Shown here in pieces: positions 7,524-15,783 of a stretch of 60,495 nt of DNA. The translations under genes and the position numbers were made by a program. Source of the DNA: Delftia tsuruhatensis NBRC 16741. Its GTDB lineage: Bacteria > Pseudomonadota > Gammaproteobacteria > Burkholderiales > Burkholderiaceae_C. Location of the stretch: assembly GCF_001571325.1 (NCBI RefSeq), contig NZ_BCTO01000020.1, positions 1-60,495 on the forward strand, in the 5' to 3' direction. Each line of letters starts with the position of its first letter. Position 1 is the first letter of the stretch. The notes beneath the pieces are model-generated. The model was given only the letters and a program-made list of their open reading frames with translations. It did not search any database and was not told the DNA's origin.

Positions 7524-8789
7524 TCAACCTCCACTGCGCAGGCGATCCAAGGCGCCTGTTACAAACACATGATCCTGGAGAGTGTGGCGCTCTCTCACCT
7601 TGTTTCTATTTTCACTAGGTCCTTTAAATTTCGTAGCAGGCGAACCATCAAGAAGAAGTGTATCAGATGCAATATTGTTGCCCTTGATCAAGCCTCTCGC
7701 CAATTCTCCTACATCTTTCTTCAAAAGACGCATGGTACAACGACCATTTCCTTTATTTTCCAGCTGGACCACCTGTCGTTTTTCAAGCTCTTTATAGTCT
7801 TCGGCAATTGCGCGAACACCATGTTGCCCTCCCACTGCCGAACCTTCAATAAGTCGGCCAAGCAACAAATTCGGCCAAGCAATCGCGCCTCGTGCAGCAT
7901 CACTACGCGTCATTCCATATGTCAACGAAGCGAGCAAAGCTTTAGCATCATCCACCGGATCATCTTCAAATGGTTTTCCATATTTCTGAAAAGAATCAGG
8001 AGAGGTAAGATATCCAACAGCCTCTTTGCTATTACTAACCTCAAGTCTATCAAACAATCCAACACCAATCAAACGACGATATAAGTCCGCACCTAAAATT
8101 GCTACTGCCTCAATTTCAGAAACGGCACCTTTTTGCTTGATTTTATCTTGAAGCTCACTCAACAAACTCTGCTCAGAAGGAGATAAAGCCTGCATTAAAG
8201 TATATGCTTTGGCGGCATACTTCGCATCTCTAAAAGTGTTGCTATTAAAGAGAATACTCATCCCTCTATCATCTGACTGATCAAGAATAGCGGCCGAGCG
8301 ACAAACATCTATAAGCGAATTTACATTCTTATTAACAATGCTATATTTATCGGAAATCTGTTGAGCTATCAAAACCCGAGACTCCGGCTTTTCAGCAACC
8401 ATTTCTGATAGCTCAACTACCGCATGCTCTTCAACAGAAGGATTGGCTGCCTCGAATATTCTGGCAGTAGCCTGTAGAACACCTTCAGTAGTCGCACCAA
8501 GCACTGCAACGTCACCAGACGACGAAACATCAATACGACCTTCTGCATGTAATGTTTGGAGTCCAAGCTGCCGGGAAGCACGATCAATATCATTGAGTCT
8601 ACAGATATCAGTAACCGTATTGGCGCTGACTACAGTTGTGCTTCCTTCAACCGAGCTGCGCCTTAAAAGGTTGTACAACCGTCCAGTTCTACCCGCAAAC
8701 TGAATATTCTCAAGGCGCCCAACGCCATTCACTGCGTCGAGGTTACGAGACTGAGCAAGAAGCCAAGCCCCCTTGGTTTTATCATCCAT
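7524..8789 (-). CDS. Unknown protein, partner of the PD-(D/E)xK nuclease
   Basis: A protein of about 421 aa with no recognised family. Residues 30-60 contain FAGRTGRLYNLLRR. A stretch around residues 135-170 (ISDKYSIVNKNVNSLIDV) and one near 345-380 (a helix with LEKRQVVQLENKGNGRCTMR) look like winged-helix DNA-binding modules, the latter with a plausible wing. Of three nearby ATGs (8801, 8792, 8789), 8789 has GGAG at the best spacing (5 nt). It is the first gene of a two-gene AT-rich operon. A DNA- or modification-sensing role is speculative. Confidence 0.6.
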   Translation of the reverse strand: MDDKTKGAWLLAQSRNLDAVNGVGRLENIQFAGRTGRLYNLLRRSSVEGSTTVVSANTVTDICRLNDIDRASRQLGLQTLHAEGRIDVSSSGDVAVLGATTEGVLQATARIFEAANPSVEEHAVVELSEMVAEKPESRVLIAQQISDKYSIVNKNVNSLIDVCRSAAILDQSDDRGMSILFNSNTFRDAKYAAKAYTLMQALSPSEQSLLSELQDKIKQKGAVSEIEAVAILGADLYRRLIGVGLFDRLEVSNSKEAVGYLTSPDSFQKYGKPFEDDPVDDAKALLASLTYGMTRSDAARGAIAWPNLLLGRLIEGSAVGGQHGVRAIAEDYKELEKRQVVQLENKGNGRCTMRLLKKDVGELARGLIKGNNIASDTLLLDGSPATKFKGPSENRNKVRERHTLQDHVFVTGALDRLRSGG

Positions 8790-9098
8790 CATAGCTCCCA
8801 TCCTAGTGATTCTTGCGGCAACTATGCCACATTAGAGCGAGAATGGAATAGTAAGCAACACAGAAAGCAGACAATCTTCCTGAGCTGAACCCGCAAGAGC
8901 AGAGACTGGCTTGCTAGCAAAAGAGGCACTGGCTTGATCACATCCACCCGCGCAGATGACATTAAAATTTATTGATAAATAAAAATCAATAGAAATTGAT
9001 AATTACTTTTTTCTCACGGATTGGACGCGACAGCGTACTCAACAGATTCAATGGAATTTTTCGTATAGATACAGCAGCCTACAGGCAGCGAAGCGCCA
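8790..9098. promoter_or_regulatory. AT-rich spacer with promoter of the nuclease pair
   Basis: No convincing gene is seen. On the minus strand a -35-like TTGCTT (8858-8853) and a -10-like TAATGT (8834-8829) lie 18 nt apart, about 40 nt upstream of the first gene of the nuclease pair. The right end contains the left copy of an imperfect 24-bp repeat (9064-9087). Confidence 0.5.
9064..9087. repeat. Imperfect 24-bp direct repeat, left copy
   Basis: Begins TATAGATACAG and matches the segment at 10049-10072 in 20 of 24 positions in the same orientation. The two copies enclose the two orphan genes at 9099-10014. Confidence 0.45.
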
Positions 9099-9539
9099 TC
9101 AAGACTCTCGATGCCAGTGAACGTAAGCACCCTCAGACGACGACCGCAGTAGCAACACTGTCCCACAACAGCAACTACACCCACCACTGAGCCGAAAGCA
9201 CTCAGCCCACTCGCCGGCGGCTGCCAGCTTCATGTCCTTGCCCACCCGAACAGCATCCTGATGGACTACATGCAGGATAGAAGTCAACCGGTCCATCCCC
9301 AATCGAACTAACGTAGCGGGCAGCGGGTCAACGAGCTCGTCGCCTCCAATGCATGCAGCCCAAAAGTCGCGCGCGTCCTCTTCGAGTCTCAGAGGCTTCC
9401 TGACAACATGCACGAATCCGAACGGCACCCAAGGACATGAAGTGTCAACCTCTTGCTTGTCAGCCCCGTCCGCCGCGCCTTCAGTCCGCGGGTTGCTTGC
9501 CCAAGCCAGAGTCCAATCGATCCGTTCGTCTTCTGCCAT
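9099..9539 (-). CDS. Hypothetical protein (146 aa)
   Basis: An acidic, Trp-containing protein (MAEDERIDWTLAW; PWVPFGFVHVVRKPLRLEED) with no recognised family. The last 25 residues (CSCCCG then Ser-rich) look unlike a folded end and may reflect a frameshift or junction. It lies 40 nt downstream of the next orphan gene and may share its transcript. No clear ribosome site is seen, so the start is uncertain. Confidence 0.45.
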   Translation of the reverse strand: MAEDERIDWTLAWASNPRTEGAADGADKQEVDTSCPWVPFGFVHVVRKPLRLEEDARDFWAACIGGDELVDPLPATLVRLGMDRLTSILHVVHQDAVRVGKDMKLAAAGEWAECFRLSGGCSCCCGTVLLLRSSSEGAYVHWHRES

Positions 9540-9579
9540 GAAAGTCCATCAGCTAGAGCAGTGAGGTGTTGCACATATC

Positions 9580-10014
9580 TCAATTTTGCGAGTGCACGAT
9601 CTGCAACCCGTTTGCAATGGCGTCAGCGACAACTGCCCTGCAGGCCTGCTCGTCTTCAATCAACAGGAACCGCTTTGTCAATGTATTGATTAGACTGCGA
9701 TGCACCTCTTGAGCCGGTAGATCGGAGACCTTGAGTCCCATCGACTGACAATCCAGTAGCAGTTTCCGGGCGACCCGACTCTCATGGACACCAAGAGAGA
9801 ATGAGCGCAAGCCCCTCAGCTGGTTGAGAACATCTGCGGCAGGCAATGTCTTGAGGAACGCAGATACCGAACGGAGTGCCTTGATCTCAGCGAGAGTCGG
9901 CCCATCGACGCCAAACGCGACCAACACTTCCGCCTCGTCTCGCGTGTGTTCCAGCACCACCCAACCAGGTTCGGTGCCATCCCAGATGCAGCTGTATTCC
10001 GCGTTAGCGCTCAT
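9580..10014 (-). CDS. Hypothetical protein (144 aa)
   Basis: Starts MSANAEYSCIWDGTEPGWVV at an ATG preceded by AGG 9 nt upstream; an in-frame GTG at 10023 is an alternative. The N-terminal third has a strand-rich pattern (YSCIWDG, WVVLEHT, EAEVLVAFG) and the rest is helical, with ALRSVSAFLKTLPAADVLNQ. No family recognised. Codon use is less GC-rich than the core genes to the right. Confidence 0.55.
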   Translation of the reverse strand: MSANAEYSCIWDGTEPGWVVLEHTRDEAEVLVAFGVDGPTLAEIKALRSVSAFLKTLPAADVLNQLRGLRSFSLGVHESRVARKLLLDCQSMGLKVSDLPAQEVHRSLINTLTKRFLLIEDEQACRAVVADAIANGLQIVHSQN

Positions 10015-10048
10015 ACATTGCACCTAAACTTGCGAGGCCTTTGAAGGG

Positions 10049-10072
10049 TATAGATGCAGTATCCTACGGGCA
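10049..10072. repeat. Imperfect 24-bp direct repeat, right copy
   Basis: Begins TATAGATGCAG; 20 of 24 positions match 9064-9087. It lies in the spacer between the orphan genes and phaR. No other feature is seen in 10015-10218. Confidence 0.45.
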
Positions 10073-10218
10073 CCCGAGGGAGACGAAGCCCACGCGCGGA
10101 GCGGCCGCGCCGGCAGGGGTTGTCATGGTTGTTGCGTCGCTCGTGGGGGTCATAGGGGCGATATTGTCCCAGTTCTGCGCGAACTTGGTAAACCGCCCCC
10201 GAACTTATCCCTGCAAGC

Positions 10219-10758
10219 TCAGCTATTGCGCTTGATCCCGAGCGCGCCCAGCATCTGCTCGGTCTGCTTTTGCATCTGCTCCTGCATCTGGGCGAACATG
10301 TTCTGCGACTGCTCCATATAGCTGCTCATCATGTTCTGCATGGCGGGCGGCTGCATGCGCATGAACTGGCTCCAGGCCTCGGGCGAGGTGCCCTGGGCCT
10401 GCTCGGCCAGCTTGTTCTGGAAGTCGGTGAACATCTGCACGTTCTTTTCCAGGTAGGAGCCCATGTAGCCCTGCATGGCGTGGCCGTAGAAACGGATGAT
10501 GTTGGCCAGCACGGTCTCGGAGAACATGGGGGCGCCGCCCGCCTCTTCTTCCAGAATGATCTGCAGCAGGATGCTGCGCGTGAGGTCTTCGCCCGTCTTG
10601 GCGTCCTTGACCACCACGGGCTCGTTGCCCATCACCAGCTGCTTGACTTCCGTCAGCGTGATGTAGGAGGACGTGTTGGTGTCGTAGAGACGGCGGTTGG
10701 GGTATTTCTTGATCACGCGCTGTGCGCTGGGGGCGGCGGCTGTTGTCGTCTCTTGCAT
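10219..10758 (-). CDS. phaR: Polyhydroxyalkanoate synthesis repressor PhaR
   Basis: 179 aa. The N-terminal PHB/PHA accumulation regulator DNA-binding domain is clear (RVIKKYPNRRLYDTNTSSYI, about residues 12-75), followed by the second domain (LEEEAGGAPMFSETVLANII) and a Met/Gln-rich amphipathic tail. PhaR binds PHB granules and DNA, and represses phasin genes and itself until polymer is made (family knowledge). The start at 10758 has GAGGAG about 10 nt upstream. TTGCA-type palindromes in its leader suggest autoregulation. A 3-hydroxybutyrate dehydrogenase lies 47 kb away in this window. Confidence 0.95.
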   Translation of the reverse strand: MQETTTAAAPSAQRVIKKYPNRRLYDTNTSSYITLTEVKQLVMGNEPVVVKDAKTGEDLTRSILLQIILEEEAGGAPMFSETVLANIIRFYGHAMQGYMGSYLEKNVQMFTDFQNKLAEQAQGTSPEAWSQFMRMQPPAMQNMMSSYMEQSQNMFAQMQEQMQKQTEQMLGALGIKRNS

Positions 10759-10815
10759 TGCAATGCTTCTCCTCTTGTACGTGCTTGTACGGGCAATTGA
10801 TCTATTGCACTGCAA
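10755..10815 (-). promoter_or_regulatory. phaR leader with two TTGCA palindromes
   Basis: A perfect palindrome GCATTGCAATGC (10755-10766) overlaps the phaR start codon, and TTGCA-C-TGCAA (10805-10815) lies about 50 nt upstream. PhaR family members are known to bind TGC-rich palindromes at their own and phasin promoters, so these are candidate autoregulatory operators. Confidence 0.5.
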
Positions 10816-10966
10816 CAGATTCTAGGCAGCGCCCACAGCACCCGGCGCAGCAGTAACCCTGATGGTAGCCGCGTACGACGCGCCTGCGGGCCTTGCCGCG
10901 CGCAACAGCGTCTCAAGGGCGACCTTGCCAGGCCGCAGTGCGCAGCCCGTTGCAGGTCGCGCGCCG

Positions 10967-11389
10967 TCAAGCCGGCAGGCGCGGGCTGGCAGGCGGCATT
11001 CCCAGGCTGGCATGCGTGGCCAGTTGCTCCAGCAAGGCCTCGCCGATGGCCCAGGTGTAGGCGGCATTGATGCCTGCACAAGTCAGCGGTCCGGTGAACC
11101 AGCTGGCAATGGAAGCCAGGCGCAGCACCTGCGTGCCCAGGCGCGGCGGCTCCATGGCCTGCACGAGCCCGGTGATGACCTGCACCGCAAGCTCCTGTGT
11201 GAAAGGCGCGCCGAACAGCAGGCACAGCCGCTGCGCCATGCGCAGCTGCATGGCCATGGCGACGGCCGCGCTGATCATGCCGGGAGGCGCCGCAGCGCTG
11301 GCAGCGGTCATCAGCGTGTGATTGCGGATGACTTCGCGCGCACGCAGCCGGCGCAGGCCATTGCGGGTCAAGGCTCGGGAAATGGTCAT
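10967..11389 (-). CDS. DUF697-like membrane-associated protein (second copy)
   Basis: 140 aa, last gene of the biosynthetic locus. The pattern (RNHTLMTAASAAAPPGMISA, then LRMAQRLCLLFGAPFTQELA and WFTGPLTCAGINAAYTWAIG) follows the same helix and loop order as the DUF697/EcsC-like protein at 16583: a His in an early helix, a Pro/Gly turn, and Gly-rich hydrophobic helices. GAGGG lies 8 nt before the ATG. A role in membrane protection or localisation is only inferred. Family match is moderate. Confidence 0.6.
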   Translation of the reverse strand: MTISRALTRNGLRRLRAREVIRNHTLMTAASAAAPPGMISAAVAMAMQLRMAQRLCLLFGAPFTQELAVQVITGLVQAMEPPRLGTQVLRLASIASWFTGPLTCAGINAAYTWAIGEALLEQLATHASLGMPPASPRLPA

Positions 11390-11443
11390 GGTTCAGCCCT
11401 CGTTTCACGCATGGTATGCACGGCGCGCCGGGTTGAGCCCCGC

Positions 11444-12193
11444 TCAGGCCACCATCTCCAGCAGCAGCACTTGCACCTGGACTCCCGGCGCCCCCACGGC
11501 CAGCGCGCCCACATAGCCGGCCGGCACAGGCAGATCCAGCGTGGTCCAGTCCTGTGGCGCCATGCCGGCCGGAGCATGGCACAGCCAACCGGAGGCGGCA
11601 GGCCCGCAGTCCACGGCATAGGCATCCAGCGGCAGCGACAGCCCCTGGCCCACTGCCTTGGACACTGCCTCCTTGCGCGCCCAGCAACGCATGGCCGCAC
11701 CGGGCGCCTCTTCGGCAAGGGCCTCGATGGCCCGCTTCTCCGTGGGGTGGAAACAGGCCGCAATGCCCAGGAAGTCAGGGGGTGCCTGGGCGGATTCGAC
11801 GTCGATGCCTGCCGTGATGCAGCGCGTGGCCACGGCCCAGACCTGGTTGCCGCTGTGGCTCAGGTTGCAACCCAGCCCGAAGGCCGCGAAATCGGGCCGA
11901 CCAAAGGAGTTGAGTGCCAGCGGCGCCAGCGCCGGCATGCCGCCATAGGCGCTGGCCAGACGCCGCAGCAGGCTGCGCCCCGCGAGGTGGCGCAGCGCAT
12001 CGCGCCCCTGCACAAAACGCGCAGCGCGCGCATGTTCGCAGGCGGCGGTATGCGCCGCCAGGGCCGGGTGAAAGACGCGCTCGAGTGTCCAGTCCAGTGT
12101 CAGCCCCAGGCAGACGGCAGAGTCCGGCGCCAGGGGTGGCAGCTCAAAATCCAGCGGCGCATGGGCCGGCACGCGCAGCCGCTGCAGTGTCAC
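11444..12193 (-). CDS. Sfp-type 4'-phosphopantetheinyl transferase
   Basis: 249 aa. It attaches the phosphopantetheine arm of CoA to the carrier-domain serines of the three megasynthases next door. Visible motifs: RFVQGRDALRHLAGR (53-73), NSFGRPDF (95-102), NLSHSG (110-115), GIDVE with Mg-binding D131/E133, and WARKEAVSKAVGQGL (171-185). These place it in the Sfp/EntD class, which modifies secondary-metabolite carriers. The ATG overlaps the SPFH stop (ATGA), so it belongs to the export operon. Confidence 0.93.
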   Translation of the reverse strand: MTLQRLRVPAHAPLDFELPPLAPDSAVCLGLTLDWTLERVFHPALAAHTAACEHARAARFVQGRDALRHLAGRSLLRRLASAYGGMPALAPLALNSFGRPDFAAFGLGCNLSHSGNQVWAVATRCITAGIDVESAQAPPDFLGIAACFHPTEKRAIEALAEEAPGAAMRCWARKEAVSKAVGQGLSLPLDAYAVDCGPAASGWLCHAPAGMAPQDWTTLDLPVPAGYVGALAVGAPGVQVQVLLLEMVA

Positions 12194-13359
12194 CTGGCGG
12201 CCGCGATGCCATCGCGCTGCGTTGACGGAGACGGAGACGCAGCCGCAGCAGGCGCCGGGATGGCTTCCGGCCTGGCCGTCTCGCGCCGCTGCGTGTCGGG
12301 AACCGTCGGCCGTGGCATGGCGGACGAGGCAGGCCTGGCGTCGCGCACCAGCGGTCCGGCAACGGCATCTGCAGGCGTGGAGGCATCGCCCCTGCTGGTG
12401 CCGGCGACCGGCTTGCCGGCCGTCTTGCCCTCGGGTTTGAGGCCCTCGCCACCGATGGAGATCAGCGGCAGCCCGCCCGTCTTGTCGTTGCCCATGATGA
12501 CCACTTTGGCATTCTCGGAGCGCGCCAGTTCCAGGGTCGCCTCGATGCCGCGCCAGCGCAGATAGGCATCGTTCATGCCGCCACTGATGATTTCCTGGAA
12601 GTTGCGGATGCCCAGTGCCTCAACCCGCTTGCGCTCGCTCTCCTGCCCTTCCTTTTCCACCATCAGCGCGTATTGCTCGACTTCGTGGCGGGTGACGTTC
12701 TTGCGCACGATGGCATCTTCCACGCCGTCCGGCAGCACGATGCGCTTGATCAGCACGTCCTCGATCAGAACCCACTCCTGGCCAGAACGCAGTTCGGTGT
12801 TGAAGCGGTGGCGGATGTCGTAGCGCACCGACTCCGAGATCTGGTTCTGGATCTCCAGACGGTGACTGGTGTAGATATCCTCGGGGCGGTAGATGGCAAT
12901 CACGTCGCGCGCACGCGCACCGATGGACTGGCCCACCAGGGTCTCGGTGTAGTCGCTGCCGATATAGCGGTGCAACTCCCCCAGGAACTCGGGCACCAGG
13001 CGGAATCGCCAGGCCAGCGTGACCTGCAGCTTCAGTCCGTCGGAGGCCAGCACCTCGTACTCGCGGTCCACGCTCTGCAGGCGGGCGTCGTAGATGTAGA
13101 GGATGTCCCAAGGCGGAATCAGGGTCGTGCCCTCGGAGCGCACCGAATCGATGTCCGTGCCGCCGCCAAAGCGCTTCCAGTGGACCCCGAGGTGGCCCGC
13201 CGGAATGGTGACGACCATGGACGGGAGCAGAAAGACCAGCAGGACCAGCAGGACCACGGCGGCGATCAGCAGATCGTCCCCGAAAAAACGCAGCCGTGCC
13301 CACAGCCTGCGGCCCATCGCGGCCATGCCGCCATCCCGGCTTGCGGTGGTGGCGTTCAT
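12190..13359 (-). CDS. SPFH/band 7 (prohibitin-like) membrane protein
   Basis: 389 aa. One N-terminal membrane segment (about 30-52) is followed by an SPFH domain (about 52-270; TIPAGHLGVHWKRFGGG, DGLKLQVTLAWRFRLVPEFL, IEDVLIKRIVLPDGVEDAI) and a Lys/Glu-rich helix. A Pro/Ala/Arg-rich, probably disordered tail covers about 305-389. SPFH proteins build microdomains or cages in the inner membrane and often help membrane stress tolerance (family knowledge). It is coupled by ATGA overlaps to the ABC exporter upstream and the transferase downstream, which suggests a role in exporter assembly or self-protection (inference). Confidence 0.88.
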   Translation of the reverse strand: MNATTASRDGGMAAMGRRLWARLRFFGDDLLIAAVVLLVLLVFLLPSMVVTIPAGHLGVHWKRFGGGTDIDSVRSEGTTLIPPWDILYIYDARLQSVDREYEVLASDGLKLQVTLAWRFRLVPEFLGELHRYIGSDYTETLVGQSIGARARDVIAIYRPEDIYTSHRLEIQNQISESVRYDIRHRFNTELRSGQEWVLIEDVLIKRIVLPDGVEDAIVRKNVTRHEVEQYALMVEKEGQESERKRVEALGIRNFQEIISGGMNDAYLRWRGIEATLELARSENAKVVIMGNDKTGGLPLISIGGEGLKPEGKTAGKPVAGTSRGDASTPADAVAGPLVRDARPASSAMPRPTVPDTQRRETARPEAIPAPAAAASPSPSTQRDGIAAAR

Positions 13360-15020
13360 GATGCACTCCCTCGGTTGGAGACGGAGGCGATGCGCCCGTC
13401 CTCTATGTGCACGCGGCGGTCCGCGTGGTGGAAATAGCGGTCGTCATGGGTGATGGCGATGACGGTCACCCCCTTGTGCTGCAGGCGCGGCAGCAGGACC
13501 TCGTAGAACTTGGCGCGGAAATGCGGGTCCTGGTCTGCCGCCCATTCGTCAAGCACCAGCACGGGCCGGCCTTCCAGCTGGGCCGCCACCAGGGCCAGGC
13601 GCTTGCGCTGTCCGGTGGACAGGCCCACGGTCGAGAAGCGCCGGCCGCCCTCTATGTGCACCTTGCTCTCGATCTCCATCTCGTCGATCAGCGCATCGGC
13701 ATGTGTGCTATCGACAGGATCCAGGCCGTACAGCGTGCGAAACAGGTGGAAGTCCGAGAAGATGGCGCCGAACAGGTCACGGTAGCCTTGCAGGCCCTGG
13801 GCATCCACGGGCTGCCCGTCCAGGACGAGGGAGCCGGAGTCCAGCGGATACAGCCCCGTCAGCATCTTGACCAGCGTAGTCTTGCCCGAACCGTTGCCGC
13901 CCGTGATGAACAAGGTCTCGCCCCGGTGGATGCTCAGGTCGACAGGCCCCACCGTGAAACGGTCGCTGCCCTCGCCTCGCGTGAAGACGGCATGGCGCAA
14001 CTCGATGGTGTCGAAGCCCGCGGGCGCATTGCCCGCACGCGTACCGGCATCAGCACCCGTACCGGCGCCGGTGCCCGGAGGCTCCACGTTGTCATCCAGC
14101 AGTTTCTCGACAGCCAGCAGGTTCTCCGCAGCCGCATTGGCCACGGTGATCTGCGGCGCGGCGGAGATCACCCCCGACACCGGCCCGACAAGAAACAGCA
14201 CGGCGGTCAGCACCTTGACCGTGATGGCCGCGAAGGTCGTGCTCAACACCGGCAGGATGAAGACCAGCGAGCCCAGCAGCACGAAGATCGCCGCCTGGGA
14301 GAACACGAAATTCATGCCCAGCGTGCGCTGCGCCAGCGAACGGTAGTGGGCCGTGCGCGAGGACACGCGCACCGCATCGTCCAGCAGTTCCGCGGCGCGG
14401 CGGCTGGACAGCTTGATTTCCTTGAAGCCGCCCAGCAGCGCCTCGACCATCTCGTGCAGGGCGCCGATTTCCTCATGCGCGCGGCGCAGATCCTGACTGG
14501 CGCGCTGGCCGCGGCGGGCATATACGCGCGCGGCCAGCATCAGGACCACCACCACCAGCCCGAGCGCAGGCAGGGACAGCGTGGCGATGTAGACCGCCGT
14601 GCACAGGATCATCATCACGGCCTGCACGCCCAGGATCAGGCTGCCGGCAGTGTGCGAGACGGTCTGCGTATCGGCATTGATGGCCGTGAAGATGGCGCCA
14701 TGGCCGATCTTCTCCACCCCCACCAGGCGGCTGGCGGCCAGCTTGCGGATCAGGCGGCGGCGCCATTCGTCAACGATGCTCTCGACCTCGTCGGTGGTGG
14801 TGTTGAGAACATAGCGCTGGCTGAAGATGTAGACCAGCAGCGCCAATCCGTACAGCGCCACGTACTGGGCGTTGCCGCCCGAATGCAGCTGGCTGTCCGT
14901 CGCCACCGAGTTGACCACGGCCAGGATCACCGTGCTGGAGGCGCCGGCGAGGAAAGCGACAAAGCCCAGGCGCTGCAGCGGGGTCCGCGCATCGCGGATC
15001 AGGAGTTCCGTCAGGCGCAT
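13356..15020 (-). CDS. Cyclic-peptide-type ABC exporter (membrane and ATPase fused)
   Basis: 554 aa half-transporter of the SyrD/PvdE-like class that exports nonribosomal peptides across the inner membrane. Six membrane segments lie in 15-300; a Gly/Thr/Ala-rich linker (315-330) precedes the ATPase. Walker A GGNGSGKT is at 374-381, the signature LSTGQ at 467-471, Walker B VLVLDE about 487-492 and the switch His at 525. It probably acts as a dimer. Position inside the NRPS locus identifies the megasynthase product as its likely cargo. Confidence 0.9.
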   Translation of the reverse strand: MRLTELLIRDARTPLQRLGFVAFLAGASSTVILAVVNSVATDSQLHSGGNAQYVALYGLALLVYIFSQRYVLNTTTDEVESIVDEWRRRLIRKLAASRLVGVEKIGHGAIFTAINADTQTVSHTAGSLILGVQAVMMILCTAVYIATLSLPALGLVVVVLMLAARVYARRGQRASQDLRRAHEEIGALHEMVEALLGGFKEIKLSSRRAAELLDDAVRVSSRTAHYRSLAQRTLGMNFVFSQAAIFVLLGSLVFILPVLSTTFAAITVKVLTAVLFLVGPVSGVISAAPQITVANAAAENLLAVEKLLDDNVEPPGTGAGTGADAGTRAGNAPAGFDTIELRHAVFTRGEGSDRFTVGPVDLSIHRGETLFITGGNGSGKTTLVKMLTGLYPLDSGSLVLDGQPVDAQGLQGYRDLFGAIFSDFHLFRTLYGLDPVDSTHADALIDEMEIESKVHIEGGRRFSTVGLSTGQRKRLALVAAQLEGRPVLVLDEWAADQDPHFRAKFYEVLLPRLQHKGVTVIAITHDDRYFHHADRRVHIEDGRIASVSNRGSAS

Positions 15021-15023
15021 GCG

Positions 15024-15206
15024 TCAGCGGCCACCCAGGCGGTCTTCGGCCTGCAGCGAGGCGAACAGCAGAAGGTAGATGAATGCCACCAGCGGCGTCA
15101 GCATGAAAGCCACGACCAGGGTACGCATCCAGCCCAGGCGGGTGCGCCGGCCGATGAAGGAAACGATCAGGCACAAAATCAGATAGATGAGAAAGGCGTT
15201 CGACAT
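15024..15206 (-). CDS. Small two-pass membrane protein (60 aa)
   Basis: MSNAFLIYLILCLIVSFIG, then a basic loop (RRTRLGWMR), then a second hydrophobic segment (TLVVAFMLTPLVAFIYLLLF). AGGAG lies 7 nt before the ATG, and the stop is 3 nt before the ABC exporter start, so it is coupled to the exporter. Probably an accessory or stabilising subunit; no named family. Confidence 0.75.
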   Translation of the reverse strand: MSNAFLIYLILCLIVSFIGRRTRLGWMRTLVVAFMLTPLVAFIYLLLFASLQAEDRLGGR

Positions 15207-15216
15207 GCCCGGGCTC

Positions 15217-15783
15217 CTATTTCTTGTCGATGATCTTCAGGGGAATGGCGCCGTAGGCCAGCGCACGCACGTCGGCGGAGCAGTCGGCGCCGTTGGAGTA
15301 GGTGCACTCGATGACTTCGAGTTCTCCGGTCAGGTTGTCGCAGTTGCCCACATCGATGGCATTGGACAGATGGGTCAGGTCCTGCTTGCCGACCTTGAGC
15401 ACATAGAAGCGGGCGATCGTGCTGCCGGCCGACTTGTCGTTGCCCTGCTTGCGGTAGCGGATGCCGGCCACCAGTTCCTCCATGGTCTGGTTGGAGGAGT
15501 TGTTCACCTGGATCTGGGGCGAGCACACGGAGCGGCGGTTCATACCGTCGTTGGCCAGGATCACCAGGGCCTGGGGAATGGACACATAGATCTGCCCCTT
15601 GGGCCGGCGCCTCTTGACCAGTTCCTGCAGCGGCTCTTCGATCACATGGTTGCTGCTGCCCAGCCGGTGCCCCACGTCCTGGGCCCTGGCGCCCGTCGTG
15701 GTGGCGGCCAGGCCGCCCGCCATCAACGTACACAGCAGCGCGGCACGCAGCGCGCCGCTCGTCATCATCGGGAAATCGTTCAT
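15217..15783 (-). CDS. Exported Cys-rich protein of unknown function (188 aa)
   Basis: Starts with a signal peptide (MNDFPMMTSGALRAALLCTL) with a likely cleavage after GARA (about residue 33), then a mature part beginning QDVGHRL. Four cysteines (in SVCSPQ, GNCDNL, IECTYS, ADCSAD) could form two disulfides in the periplasm. The start overlaps the thioesterase stop (ATGA). No family is recognised. Lying between a thioesterase and an exporter, it might bind or protect against the product in the periplasm (inference). Confidence 0.7.
   Translation of the reverse strand: MNDFPMMTSGALRAALLCTLMAGGLAATTTGARAQDVGHRLGSSNHVIEEPLQELVKRRRPKGQIYVSIPQALVILANDGMNRRSVCSPQIQVNNSSNQTMEELVAGIRYRKQGNDKSAGSTIARFYVLKVGKQDLTHLSNAIDVGNCDNLTGELEVIECTYSNGADCSADVRALAYGAIPLKIIDKK

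Noticed and set aside
6293..8789. Standard restriction-modification system
   Set aside because: No methyltransferase motifs (such as DPPY or a PC motif) are visible in either protein or in the neighbourhood.
9099..10072. Insertion sequence between the 24-bp repeats
   Set aside because: No transposase motifs and no terminal inverted repeats; the repeats are direct and imperfect.
10041..10235. 64-codon plus-strand frame before phaR
   Set aside because: No ribosome site; it overlaps the phaR 3' end and one repeat copy, and has no coherent sequence beyond a short hydrophobic run.
12673..15233. Plus-strand frames opposite the SPFH and ABC exporter genes
   Set aside because: The minus-strand frames carry complete Walker and SPFH motifs; the plus-strand translations are His/Gln/Arg-rich with no motif.
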